Assembly: GCA_047967505.1 (NCBI GenBank)
Contig: CM106540.1
DNA from: Dipteris shenzhenensis
Lineage: Eukaryota > Polypodiophyta > Polypodiopsida > Gleicheniales
Length of the DNA: 64,000 bases
Reading direction: 5' to 3' (one strand)
Shown here: positions 54,495 through 64,000 of the stretch, piece after piece
Numbering within the stretch: the stretch's first letter is position 1
Layout: each line of letters starts with the position of its first letter
Notes under the pieces: model-generated
Seen by the model: the letters and a program-made list of their open reading frames with translations, nothing else
What the model was told of the DNA's origin: nothing
The model's database searches: none
Made by a program: the position numbers and the translations under genes

Positions 54495-56671
54495 TCAACT
54501 TAGGGAGGCTCCTGATGTTCTTGATAATTCTGCTGCATCATCATCCCTCATAACTGTTGTATTATGCTCTGCTCTCTTCCCTGGATCCCCACCAGGAACA
54601 AACCTGTTCAATCTCCTTAACCAAATATCATAGTCAACAGCATAAGGAGTCCCACAAAGGCTGTCCACGTAATCTGCAAACGCTTTTAGAACAGCAGCGA
54701 CTTCCCCTAATTGGAGTTGGATTGCCCTTCGAGCCCATGACCTCTCTCTCCATTGTAAAGCAGACTCAATACTGTCAAATTGCAGTGACTTTCCCCCACA
54801 TAAGAAGTAAAAAATATAAATTAAGCTCTCACAATCGGAAGAAGGACAGAGTTTTCCTTCTTGCAGAGCATAGGTGGAAGAAAATCTTAAGCTGACAGCG
54901 GGGCTGTCCCGGTCTTCAAGAACAGCATGACCCCACCCAACTAAAACATAGTAACTCTCACCTTGACCTCCCATCACATGTAATACATGTTCTGGAGTTA
55001 GGTCCCCGTGCTGAATGCCAGCCAACCTCGCACTTCGCAAGGCTAAGAGACAGTCACGGCAGCATCTTAAAGCCTCTTCGGGTGTAAACACCCCATCCCT
55101 CTCAACAATCATGCTTAAGGACTCTCCTACAGGAAAAGTGACAAGAATAGGTGTTCCACACCATGGGTGATCACAGCGACCACCTGGACTTTGTTTTTTA
55201 CAAGAACCTGGATGTAAGACCCTTCCTGAGGCCACAAGATGGGGTACATACTTGCTGGAGATTCCTCTCTGTTTCATTAGATTCAAAACACGTGTCTGCC
55301 GCTGTACCAGATACCAGGTACTCATGTCCTCCCACGAAGGCTCCAACTGAGAAGGATGAGCCCCAACATAAACGTTCAAAAGCTTACTTGCTTCATCTAA
55401 CAAAGTGGCGCTGTAAACAGAATGCCTACCATCACCCAGATCTTCATGTATCTTAAATCCCCTTTGCCACTGAACATCCTCCAACCAAAGGATGTTTCCT
55501 GACTCGAGCTTCATACGCTCTAGCTCCTTCACAATCTCTGGTTCTGTAACCTCTTCAATTTCACTAACCTCTCGATGACTCTGACAAGGGCTATGAGTAA
55601 CAGAATCACTCCCAGCCTCGTTGACTTCTAGAAAACGGCGTTCAATCCTTCTCCGCTGTAGGCGAGTATTGTGATCTGTCGCCAATTCAGTGATTGACTT
55701 ATTTGAAGAGCCTGTGCATTGTTCTATGCAATGGAATGTAGCCAGAAGCAACTGAAGAGCCCCAAGATCACCCCAATTCGCATTACCAAAATGGTTCCAA
55801 ACTTGGTCCACTGTAGAAACAGCGAGATCTGCATGTTCCTGCACCCATGCAGCCGCACTTTCATAAACCCTGGTAGTGTCTGTATCCATTTGACTGATAT
55901 TACCCTTCACTCGTACTACACTTCCACATTGGGAGTTAACGAGCAGGATATACGCGGTATCTGAATTCATGCAAATAGCAGAATTTGACTGGGCCATTTT
56001 TCGAGAAAGAAGCATGTGCAATGCATAGAATATAGCTTGACCCACAATTGCAGGATTGGGAAGAAGCCCATTCAGCATAGATGGACTTGCAAGATCAGCT
56101 TTCAACAAAACAAACTCTGATATGTGCTCCCATGGAGCATAACCTCCACAATTCTTCCCTACAAGAGCTGCACAATGAGGCCCCTTGAATTTTCTTGAAG
56201 GATTCTTCTCCCTGTGTGCACTTTTCCAAAACCCATGCGAACCAGTGACAAAGAATGGAAAAGCAATATCTACACCCCAGAAAGCCTCCCATAAGCCTTT
56301 GGCACTGGCATGTAAGAAGTCCTCCACAGCAAGGCATATGTCTGCTTCAGAAGACGCTGCCAGTGAGGCTAAATGGATGGAAGGCATCCTACGTAGTTGC
56401 TGAAATAGCACACCCTCCAGCGCAAAATCAAATTGTCGAAGTTCATCCAATCGGAAAGGTGCTCCAATCTCTGCCCGTCCATTCGTTTGAATCGACAGTC
56501 TTTCTTCTAACCAACTCTGCAGCTTTGCATTGAAAGCCTCACTATCTATTAGCCTCTTCAAGAACTCTTTTGGACCCCCAGGATTGCTCATAAAATCTAG
56601 TGGTCCACTATTAGGAGAAGCACCTGTCCTACTCCCCGTTGCACTGGCAATTTCTTCATCTTTTGAGAAAC
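54495..56671 (-). CDS. Protein-kinase-like (probable pseudokinase) gene, large last coding exon
   Basis: Single open exon. From ATG 56591 it encodes 698 residues to TGA at 54,495-54,497. Residues about 1-370 form a conserved-looking globular region without a recognised domain, with an acidic linker near 340-365. Residues about 375-630 resemble a protein kinase: LGDGRHSVYSA as a degenerate glycine loop, PILVTFPVGESL, and the catalytic-loop-like QHGDLTPEHVL (Asp 530). A GWG (552-554) stands where DFG is expected. No clear VAIK lysine is seen, so catalysis is doubtful. The frame is open for 26 codons upstream of the Met to a splice acceptor (ACTGCAG, boundary 56,671/56,672), so the true start is probably in an upstream exon. 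It is the best candidate for an ordinary host gene here. Confidence 0.8.
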
Positions 56672-57612
56672 CTGCAGTACAATTTACGTATAATAACGTC
56701 TACGTGTCATTAGATGCCAGACAGCCTATTGCATAGACTGTAGACTAGAATCTTTAAAAATAATGGTTATGATAAACTTTTGACGTCTACAAGCCATCAT
56801 CAGTCGGTATAAAAAACTTTGGTTTCTTGAGCCTGTAAAATCTTAATATGATATTGGGACCGATAGTCTGTTTGTTGCTCTGGTTTTATTTTTGTGTGCT
56901 CTCTTGTTTTAGCCATAGTAGCTACCGTTCTAGCGCTAGCAAATGCCAGCAAGAGACGTCCAGATTAAAATTTAAGATAAGAGGGGTATCGGAATGCAAC
57001 GGCAGCCAGCTTATATATGCAAAACGCCTCAATGTCTACCTGGAGCTATTTTAATGACGCTTCTTCTTCAGACTCAATTCCACAGCTTTTACAAGCATGG
57101 TCAAAATGTCACTGTTGCCATTTGGTTTATCTGTACTGCAAATAATCTCACAAACATGATATTTGGGCTCCGCTTGTAAACACTATGACATAAATGGTTA
57201 AAGCGATATGGTTCCCGCTGTGTTTTTCATTCGGCAAAACAAACAACCATACGACACTGTCCCTGCGAAGAGCTTCTAGTGTTGTTGCAGAGTCCAACTG
57301 CAATTATCTAAAGAGCTTAATCCCTCAGATATATGTAGAGTTCTTGACTATGTTCTTATGCCAGTATTTGGCGTTATTTCCGTGAAAATAAATAGCATAT
57401 TTATATAAGACAGACAGAGGCGGCGGTATGTGCTACTCACCCAATGTATCCTACCCAATAGAATTATATAAACGAAAGGAGACGAACGAACAGCACCAAA
57501 ACATTCGGGAGCAACAGTACCAGATTTCATAGTGAGTCGCTTTACAATCCCTCTTTGCCCCTTACGTCTGTTGGAGATCCTTTGTCTTCATTTGCAAACT
57601 GCAGCCGAAACC
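56672..57612. other. Intron or promoter region between candidate genes
   Basis: No long frame. If the kinase-like gene continues upstream on the minus strand, its first exon should be here. An ATG at 57,530 (minus) opens KSGTVAPECF in a phase compatible with the acceptor at 56,672, but the donor (TTTG/GTGCTG) is weak, so this is only a candidate. Confidence 0.35.
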
Positions 57613-57926
57613 ATGTTAGGCTTCTACGCAAGCTGTAAAGTTTCCGCATCCTCAGTAAGAGATTCCGTTGCGTGATCCTTGGTGCGTTGGGATTTCAGAA
57701 TCCATATGCTGACCCGAGAAGCATAGAGAGGACGATAAATTCGTGCAGAGGAGTGCTGGGATGGAACTGCAAGGCTGCAAAGAGCGGGAGGATGCCGAAT
57801 GAGGAAATTCATTTGTGGGAAAAAGCCTACAGAGCTTGGAAGGAAATTGAAGCTGTTGCAATGGAATTTGCAGAGAGAAAAAGAGCAAAATATGGAAGAT
57901 GGAGCATAAGCTTGGACACTGGTTAA
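57613..57926 (+). CDS. Possible small gene of unknown function
   Basis: A plus-strand frame from about 57,672 to TAA at 57,924 encodes natural-looking sequence: NPYADPRSIERTINSCRGVL, then EIHLWEKAYRAWKEIEAVAM and ERKRAKYGRWSISLDTG. Upstream ATG 57613 opens MLGFYASCKVSASS in another frame. Joining GTAAGA (57,655) to TTTCAG (57,698) would bring the two into phase but implies an unusually short 44-bp intron. A frameshift or a different 5' exon is equally possible. No family recognised. Confidence is limited by the short length and the competing opposite-strand frame. Confidence 0.4.
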
Positions 57927-58537
57927 AAATTAATTACTTTCTTTTTCCCCTTTACTTAACCCTTCCTAGGTCTCTTGTTACCATCGCCCCCCTTGTCTCT
58001 CTCTCTCTCTCGCTTGCACCACCACGGTTTTCCGGTAGATGCACGTCTTAGTGACGGCTTTGCACTAGAAACTAACTAGAATGCTTGGCCAGCTGCTAAG
58101 TATAGGCTATTGTAAGTTGCTAATAATAGGTCCATTGATCTAACGGCTTTGAATGTGCCACATGGCTTCGCAGGATTTTAGAGTTTCATAAAACGCTTCA
58201 GTGCTGGCCAAGTAAAAATACACAAATCCCCTTTTTGGCTTGACCTGTGTGGGAAGGGTATATAGGAACGATTCCTCTCCTTCCAAAGGTAAAATATTTC
58301 TTTTTTTATGCTTGCCCACGTGGAAATATTTGATTGGGTTTGGCATGCCTCAGTTATCTGACGTTAATAAGGTTTTAACAGACAAGATTGTTGAGGTGGC
58401 ATTTCTTTATGGCGCTCGTTGTCTTCTTTACATTACTTTCGTAGTTACAGGAAAGGCCTCTTGAATGATAGATATCATTCACCTTGTTTCGATTTTTGGA
58501 TACCTTTAGTTAACATCATTCCTTTTTAATTATGAGT

Positions 58538-58541
<4 letters not shown>
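57927..58541. repeat. Diverged relative of the DUF4419-upstream block
   Basis: Contains GGGAAGGGTATATAGGAAC… CCAAAGGTAAAATA (58,249-58,290), similar to 18,450-18,500, and GAATGATAGATATCATTCACC (about 58,462), similar to 18,985-19,012, in the same order and followed by a CT microsatellite. No gene is supported. Confidence 0.55.

Positions 58542-58597
<56 letters not shown>
58542..58597. repeat. CT microsatellite
   Basis: About 28 uninterrupted CT units. Confidence 0.95.
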
Positions 58598-58600
<3 letters not shown>

Positions 58601-60500
58601 TCCCCCATTCGTCTTCTTTTTCATTTTGGATCTCCAAGGAAGGCCACTTGAACTTTATTCAACTTGTTTTTTTTTTTTACGTTTGGGTTTTTTGAGCTCT
58701 CCTTGAGCCACATGTACCATTTTCAACCCTTGATCTTGGATTGATCGTAAGGGCCAGAGAGTTTCCTAAAAAAGCTCCTAATAATTCATGCTTTTTAAAG
58801 GTTAAGTTATTCCTGTAACTCCATGAGGGTAGTTGCCCTATAAGTTGCTAGGAGCTATCATCTGCAAAGGCGTCTCATCAGGCCATGACTTAGAGCCGCT
58901 CATCAAGCCATGACTCAGGGCAAAATGAACTACTTTCTTTTGCCCTTTACTTAACCCACTCATAGGTGTGGTTATCGTCACGCCCACAGGTTACTCAGAG
59001 ACTCGCGCACAGACCTCTTGCCACCTGATGCAAGAGTGTCTGTCATTGCTAAGACCAAACTAGGTTAAGGGGGCCAGTACTATGGAGGGCTAACTTTTTA
59101 GCACCAATCCATGGCAGATATGGCGTTCATGAATTCCAAATTCAAATTCAAAGCTACCACGGGTTTTTAGGTGAGCTTTTTTTTTTTTTTAACTTTCCAA
59201 AAAAATTGTGGAATGTTAAAAACTATGAGAGCCAATGGCCAATACTAAGTTATTGTTTGTCCAACAAATGGTGAAAGGATAGTTTGACACGTCATCTTTT
59301 TCTGAGGAGTACTGGGCGACACTTGCCTCCCTATTGGGGGGGTTGCTAACTTTTTAAAGGCACCCACCTCTTTAGTGGCCCCTTTACCCTATAGTGTGGT
59401 GGGATTTTGAGGGAGTGAATAGGGAATTGGTATGGTGAACTTACTAATCTTCAACACAACCTACTAAACTTTTAGGCAGGTAGCATTGTGCTATCAAATG
59501 AAAAGCTAAGCTCTCCTTGAGCCACATGTACATATCTAACACAATTAATATGATGAAAATGCAATGGTTCTAAATTAGGGTTTTTAACAAATGCTAAAAA
59601 GCCTATCAAATAACCGCCTCTCTCCCTCCATGTTGCTTCATCTTTTTGCAAAAATTTATCAAGTATTGATAAATTGCTTTTTCACTCACAATAACCAAAT
59701 GTTGTACAAGAAGTGGAACACCCAAAGACAAGTTGAAGCTCCAAATAATGGTGAAATTGGTGTGTTGGATTCTTAATATCCTGAGGAAATATTCGACAAG
59801 AACTTGGCCAATAATGGTCCAATTATGGCACAACCAGCTAATAGAAACAACCTGTGAATATATACTCTAAGAAGGATAACCTCATCAAATCCTTGGATTA
59901 GGTTATTGAGTGAATGTAAAGCGACTCCATGTCTAATCAAACTAGTAATGCATGACCAAATTGGCCATAAATTAATCTATGTTTATCTAGTGGGAGAAGT
60001 GGGGTGCTTCATTTTCCTGCATTGTAGTTATCTAATACCAGTTTCGATTTAGAATTAGAAATAGCATCAAGAAAATTGGAACAACGGTTATAGTTAATAC
60101 AAATGATGATTATAGTCCTTGCCATTTATAATTTGAAACATGATTAAGAAAAAGTCAATATGATTTAGGATTGAAAATATCATTAAGAATTTTAGAACAA
60201 TGGTTATAACGATTTAGAATTCAAAACATCATCAAGAAAATCAGAATGACGGTTGTAGTTATTGCCATTTAGAATGCAAAACATCAACAAGAAAAAGCCA
60301 ATAACACTAAGGATTTAAAATACCATCATGAAAATTAGAAAAACAATCACAATCATGTCAAACGCTAAAGGAAAATTAGTTTTCAAAACTCATATGGACA
60401 GTTTATATAATATGTCAGCATTTTAAGTAGTATAATTTTTTCTTGCAAGGAGGGTGCCCTTTGAGATTGTTATATCCTGTATTTTCGATCATATCAAAGT
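58598..60500. other. Gene-free AT-rich intergenic region
   Basis: No coding sequence is supported. A string at 58,922-58,985 (ACTTTCTTTTGCCCTTTACTT followed by AACCCACTCATAGGTG) echoes 57,935-57,980. Near 60,050-60,360 phrases like AGCATCAAGAAAATTGGAACAA recur four or five times in degraded form. Confidence 0.5.
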
Positions 60501-60503
60501 CAA

Positions 60504-60790
60504 TTATGCATTTCTTTCTAATGTGATTGCCTTGTCTACATTGTCTATTTTCGCTAGAATGTGCACATCAAAATTTTGATCAAAAAATACATATTGTTCT
60601 ATGTCTAACTTCATCTTGGCTGGTAGCCGATGTTCGTGAGTTTGAATTCGTGTCACCAGATTATTGGTGTGGCCGATGTATTTTTTCCCATTATGCTTGC
60701 AAGTTATATGATAGATCACATGATTGTTTTCACTATTGCAAGCCGTTTCATCGGGCATAGATCGTCGTCCTCAATCATGGGTGGGTTTGC
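60504..60790 (-). pseudogene. GIY-YIG endonuclease domain, probably retroelement-derived
   Basis: The minus strand reads HVIYHITCKHNGKKYIGHTN, then NLVTRIQTHEH and VDKAITLERNA. This fits the GIY-YIG fold: VIY and YIG strands, the catalytic Arg in VTRIQ, the His, and a Glu in LERNA. The CKHNGKKYIGHT pattern is typical of nucleases in Penelope-like and related retroelements. The 84-residue ORF starts at ATG 60758 and is followed directly by a stop; the coding sequence upstream is broken. A Penelope-like element is the favoured source by inference, since GIY-YIG domains also occur in other mobile and host genes and no matching RT is seen here. Confidence 0.7.
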
Positions 60791-60881
60791 TACCTGGATT
60801 GGCAAGGCAACAACAAAGAAGCACTTATATCATGGTTGTTGTTTTAAAAATAAAAGTAAATAGTTAGGCTTTTGGGTACAA

Positions 60882-61500
60882 TTATTCATTACTAGGTTGT
60901 GTATCTTTATTTTTATTGGCGAATGGATCCATTCTTGGTCCATATAGTTTGTTTGGTAGAGCAGGCGCCACTAGTCTAGTTACCTTTTCAATTGACAACG
61001 GGTTTTCATTATTCAAGTGTCCATATCCAAACTCGACCATGGATTTATTTAAAATGTCAGCACCCATCTTCTTATCCAATGCAATCAAGCGATCAATGAG
61101 ACATTGAACCCATAATACAACAACTCGATGCAGTAGCAAGATATTATATTTGCTTTGGTATCGAGTAATTCTTGCACTTCGCCTCGCAACATATGTAAAT
61201 TGCGCTTGCCGATATTTATGTCTAGCTTCTTAATGTATTTTTGACAAGTCCTGCAAATTATTTGCTTACATAATTGTTAGTGAAAACTTGCTTTTTTTGT
61301 AGTTGTTGTTGATTTGGAATGTTGATGAATCATGGAGCTACATCTTTCAGTCCATTCTTTAAATAAGGAGTCGTCGATATAAATCGATGATGGTGTCAAA
61401 GGTTCAAGATGGAACTTTTGATAGCTCGCAATTGTTTGGAAGATTTTCTTGCGAAGTCCTTTCTACTTCTTTTAATCCTATGTTTTTTTTGCACCAAATT
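60882..61500 (-). pseudogene. Broken coding remnant upstream of the GIY-YIG domain
   Basis: Minus-strand pieces read TERCSSMIHQHSKSTTTTKK (about 61,290-61,370), IICRTCQKYIKKLDINIGKR (about 61,190-61,270) and CLIDRLIALDKKMGADILNK (60,882-61,139). Together with the GIY-YIG domain they could be one decayed protein with a CxxC motif ahead of the nuclease. Frames are interrupted and no domain is firmly recognised. Confidence 0.4.
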
Positions 61501-61599
61501 ATCAGACATCAATGGCACATCTAACTAAAATAGATAAAATGACATGTGGAAGCTAAACTAAATCAACTTGGAATAATCACAACCTGTTTCATTGCAGGA

Positions 61600-61857
61600 A
61601 TAACGAAGAAAATCTGCAAAGACATGAAAAAGATTAGCAATTACGAAACCTTCAGTGTTGCTCATGCGACAGCCATTGACATCGAGGATGGCATGACCGA
61701 CTCTGACACCAGCAATGATGATGGAAGATCCAGTGCCCGAGATAAATACTCTAAAAAGGGAAAATCCAAGTCCACTACCAAAACGTCTAATGAAGAGAGG
61801 CGTGAGCTCCATCGGCTCTGTGAGGATAAGGAGAGTCATGGAAGTGGAGATGAATGA
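61600..61857 (+). CDS. Candidate exon, Ser/Lys-rich hypothetical protein
   Basis: A good splice acceptor (ACCTGTTTCATTGCAG, ending at 61,599) precedes an open frame encoding GITKKICKDMKKISNYETFS, then an acidic segment with DSDTSNDDG and a basic one with KYSKKGKSKSTTKTS, to TGA at 61,855-61,857. Composition suggests a disordered region. No family is recognised and no other exon is identified with confidence. Confidence 0.35.
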   Translation: MTKKICKDMKKISNYETFSVAHATAIDIEDGMTDSDTSNDDGRSSARDKYSKKGKSKSTTKTSNEERRELHRLCEDKESHGSGDE

Positions 61858-62090
61858 TGAGCTGTAGCAGACTAGCATGAAGAGCATGGGATGCTTCGCT
61901 TACAAGGAAATCCTGCATCAAGGAAGGGTGCAAGCATGCATAAGGAGGTCGTGAGATACGGCCGTGGCTCTCTAGTTTGGGCAGCCCAAGTTAACAACAC
62001 AGCTGAATCTTTATGGTAGGTATCTTGGGGTTGGTGTGACAAAAACCACAAAAGGCCATGTTGTCTATGGATTCATGGGCTAGGAACATG

Positions 62091-62285
62091 GAGAGTGCAA
62101 ATTGCAAGCTGCATCGCAATGAGGGAGTATTTGGATTGATGGAAAGCCTCAAGGAAAGGCTATGTACATTGGAGAGGGTCTTGGAAGAAGAAAAATCTAT
62201 AGTGTCGATGAGACTGATTGATGCTATTAATCTAAAGGAGCTCATGTTGAAGTGGCAGGCTTACAAACAACATTGCAGTAAATGA
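62091..62285 (+). CDS. Candidate exon, helical hypothetical protein
   Basis: Plus-strand frame encoding NMESANCKLHRNEGVFGLME, then ERLCTLERVLEEEKSIVSMR and LKELMLKWQAYKQHC to TGA at 62,283-62,285. It looks alpha-helical and possibly coiled-coil. It lies 230 bp after the candidate exon at 61,600-61,857 on the same strand, but no splice sites join them convincingly. Confidence 0.3.
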   Translation, partial: ESANCKLHRNEGVFGLMESLKERLCTLERVLEEEKSIVSMRLIDAINLKELMLKWQAYKQHCSK

Positions 62286-63163
62286 ACCCTTCTGGTGTGG
62301 AATCGTATGACAACTTGTAGACCTCATTAAAGGAAGCACAGGTGATGACTGTATTGACTAATTGTTATTGATATTTATCTTCTTGGAGAAATTAGGTGTT
62401 ATTTACATGCACTCTATACCTGTCACAATTTTTCACAGCATTAATTTTTCTCATGTACAACATGCTTACATGGAGAAGACCACAGGATGGAACAAATGAG
62501 ATTGCAAGTTGCATTTATTGAACAGATGATTCGTCAAAGCAGAAGCATTTCATTGTTTCCATGACCACCAAAGTTGCACAAAGAGATGTGCATAGTACTC
62601 ATCATTGCCTACTATTTCATTTCTTTCCTATGCCCTTATCTGAGGATGGTGACGTGCTAAATCTTTCAATTTTTCCCTACACCCATACCACGAGCGTTCT
62701 GCTTTATACATGCATGTCTTTCTCAAGAAAATTGTGTAAACAAAAGTGCATCTAGAAGATTCCTTGTTCTACAAAATAGATGGTGTCTAGAAGACAAGGG
62801 AGATCTATCTTGAAGATTCCCACAAGAGGTGAGAGATCAATATCAGAGATGGGTTTGATACTAGTTTCCACAAAATTTGGTTTGACATTAATGCTAGTAT
62901 CACAATCAGGGATTGAATGATGGTGGTTATTGTGTAGTGGTATAAAGTGGCATCTATCTCTGTTAAACTTGGAGAGCTACCCTTCAATACATTGCGCATT
63001 CTATAAAGCGGTATCTATCCTTTTTAAATTTGGGAGAGCTACATTTCAATATGGTGGATATTGTGTAGTGGTATCGAATTCCTGGGGCTCTCGGTTGCAT
63101 TATTCAACATCTCTTCAATATATGCATGCTACACCTTTGTCTCCTCTGCATATTTCAACTTAT
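62286..63163. other. Gene-free region with an internal partial repeat
   Basis: No gene supported. GTATAAAGTGGCATCTATCT… GGAGAGCTAC (about 62,939-62,983) is echoed by CTATAAAGCGGTATCTATCC… GGAGAGCTAC (63,001-63,043), and TATTGTGTAGTGGTAT occurs twice (62,926 and 63,058). Confidence 0.45.
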
Positions 63164-63413
63164 CTATAATTCCCAGCTACAGCAATGAAGTTGATGAGTC
63201 ATCCATGTCTTCACCCCGCCACACCCAACCCACAAACTATCAACAACATTCTTCATGTCAGCCAAATTTCCAGCAGAACATATGTCTTCGTTGCCTACTT
63301 GCATGTGCATTTGACCACCTGCTGCTACAGGCATGCTCTCCATCTGCCCTGATGAAAACATGTTACTATCATATGTTTTTCTTGATGAGTTGCACATTGG
63401 TGGATCTGCAAAA
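63164..63413 (-). CDS. Candidate exon of an unidentified gene
   Basis: On the minus strand a strong acceptor (GACATTTTTTGCAG, near 63,414) precedes an open frame encoding PPMCNSSRKTYDSNMFSSGQ, then MESMPVAAGGQMHMQVGNED and AGNLADMKNVVDSLWVGCGG to a stop at 63,164. The sequence looks natural but has no recognised domain. Upstream exons would lie beyond the minisatellite or outside the window. Confidence 0.35.
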
Positions 63414-63467
63414 AATGTCAATCCAATGACCAATACTTGAAGTAAGAAAGAGTTCCGTACAAAACAT

Positions 63468-63870
63468 ATGCTACCATGGAGCATATGCTATCTAGTAGAG
63501 AACATATGCTAATGCAAAAGAAATGCTACCTAGCACAAAACATCTACTATCTAGCATAGAACATATGCTAACACTGAGGATATGCTACCTAGCATTCAAG
63601 ATATGCTAACTAGCTACAACATGCTACCTAGCATACAAATTATGCTACCTAGCATACAAATTATGCTAACTAGCATACAACATATGCTAACTAGCAATTG
63701 CTAACATAAAACATATGCTAACTATCATATGCTAACTATGTATGGAACATATGATAACCAGCATGTGCTAAATGGACAAATGGACATATGCTAACTAGCA
63801 TATATAACATGTGCTAACCAGCATGAAATAGATGCTACAAAGCATAGAATAAATGCTAACTATTATATGT
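63468..63870. repeat. Imperfect-palindrome minisatellite ATGCTAACTAGCAT
   Basis: About 400 bp of degenerate units of roughly 18-22 bp, consensus near CATATGCTAACTAGCATA plus a few A/C bases. More than a dozen copies are visible. Each unit holds ATGCTA and its inverse TAGCAT, so units are near self-complementary. Confidence 0.85.
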
Positions 63871-64000
63871 AAAAGAAAATTAATGATGTATTTACTTGCT
63901 CTCCAAGCTATGTGGGAATGCGTAGTCTCTGGAATTGCCATAGTACAATCAAGATATCTGCATACACCACCAATAGAGCATGCAGTTGCAAAGAAAATGG
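63871..64000. other. Unannotated window end
   Basis: No coding or repeat feature is supported in these 130 bp. Confidence 0.5.

Noticed and set aside
1-64000. tRNA, rRNA and other structured RNA genes
   Set aside because: No cloverleaf or rRNA-like sequence was recognised; the only tRNA-related signal is the gypsy primer binding site.

Overview
The window looks like nuclear DNA from a land plant with a large, repeat-rich genome. The evidence is plant-type LINEs (DUF4283 plus CCHC ORF1; endonuclease, RT and zf-RVT ORF2), a Ty3/gypsy chromovirus primed by initiator tRNA-Met, a Ty1/copia integrase remnant, and one apparently genic, single-copy locus with a plant-like splice acceptor. A seed-free plant such as a fern, lycophyte or bryophyte is possible. 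The support for that is weak and inferential: a DUF4419 gene and a GIY-YIG remnant. No ribosomal, organellar or bacterial genes were seen.

Layout. About 1-52,800 is a degenerate tandem array of a composite unit of roughly 12 kb, present in up to five copies: unit 1 before 7,360, rearranged; unit 2 about 7,360-19,390; unit 3 about 19,390-43,030; unit 4 about 43,030-49,790; unit 5 about 49,790-52,800, cut off. The fullest unit, unit 2, runs: spacer; zf-RVT tail of a second LINE family; a TTCCCACTTGACTTAA minisatellite; a family-1 LINE with intact 13-bp target-site duplications but an internal deletion; an AT-rich spacer; an unidentified 1.4-kb repeat; another spacer; a DUF4419 gene on the minus strand; its repetitive upstream region; and CT microsatellites. 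Unit 3 is longer because two elements landed in it: a GC-rich 6.8-kb LINE (28,377-35,197; 13-bp TSD and A tail) and a 5.0-kb gypsy element (37,215-42,226; 315-bp LTRs and the 5-bp TSD ACCAC). Unit 4 carries a 0.75-kb MITE-like element and a chimeric junction joining LINE ORF1 to DUF4419.

From 52,800 to 64,000 the sequence is mostly unique. It holds a large protein-kinase-like exon on the minus strand (54,495-56,671), a possible small plus-strand gene near 57.6 kb, a diverged relative of the array's DUF4419-upstream block (58.2-58.7 kb), a GIY-YIG nuclease remnant (60.5-61.5 kb), several unplaced candidate exons, and an imperfect-palindrome minisatellite (63.47-63.87 kb).

The genes do not form a pathway. 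Three points stand out. A host-like or fungal-like DUF4419 gene is carried and decayed inside a segmental tandem array. The gypsy element has lost its RT and RNase H but keeps an almost uninterrupted gag-protease-integrase(partial)-chromodomain frame. The GC-rich LINE has an ATGA overlap between ORF1 and ORF2. All similarity statements are by eye; no alignment or search was run.
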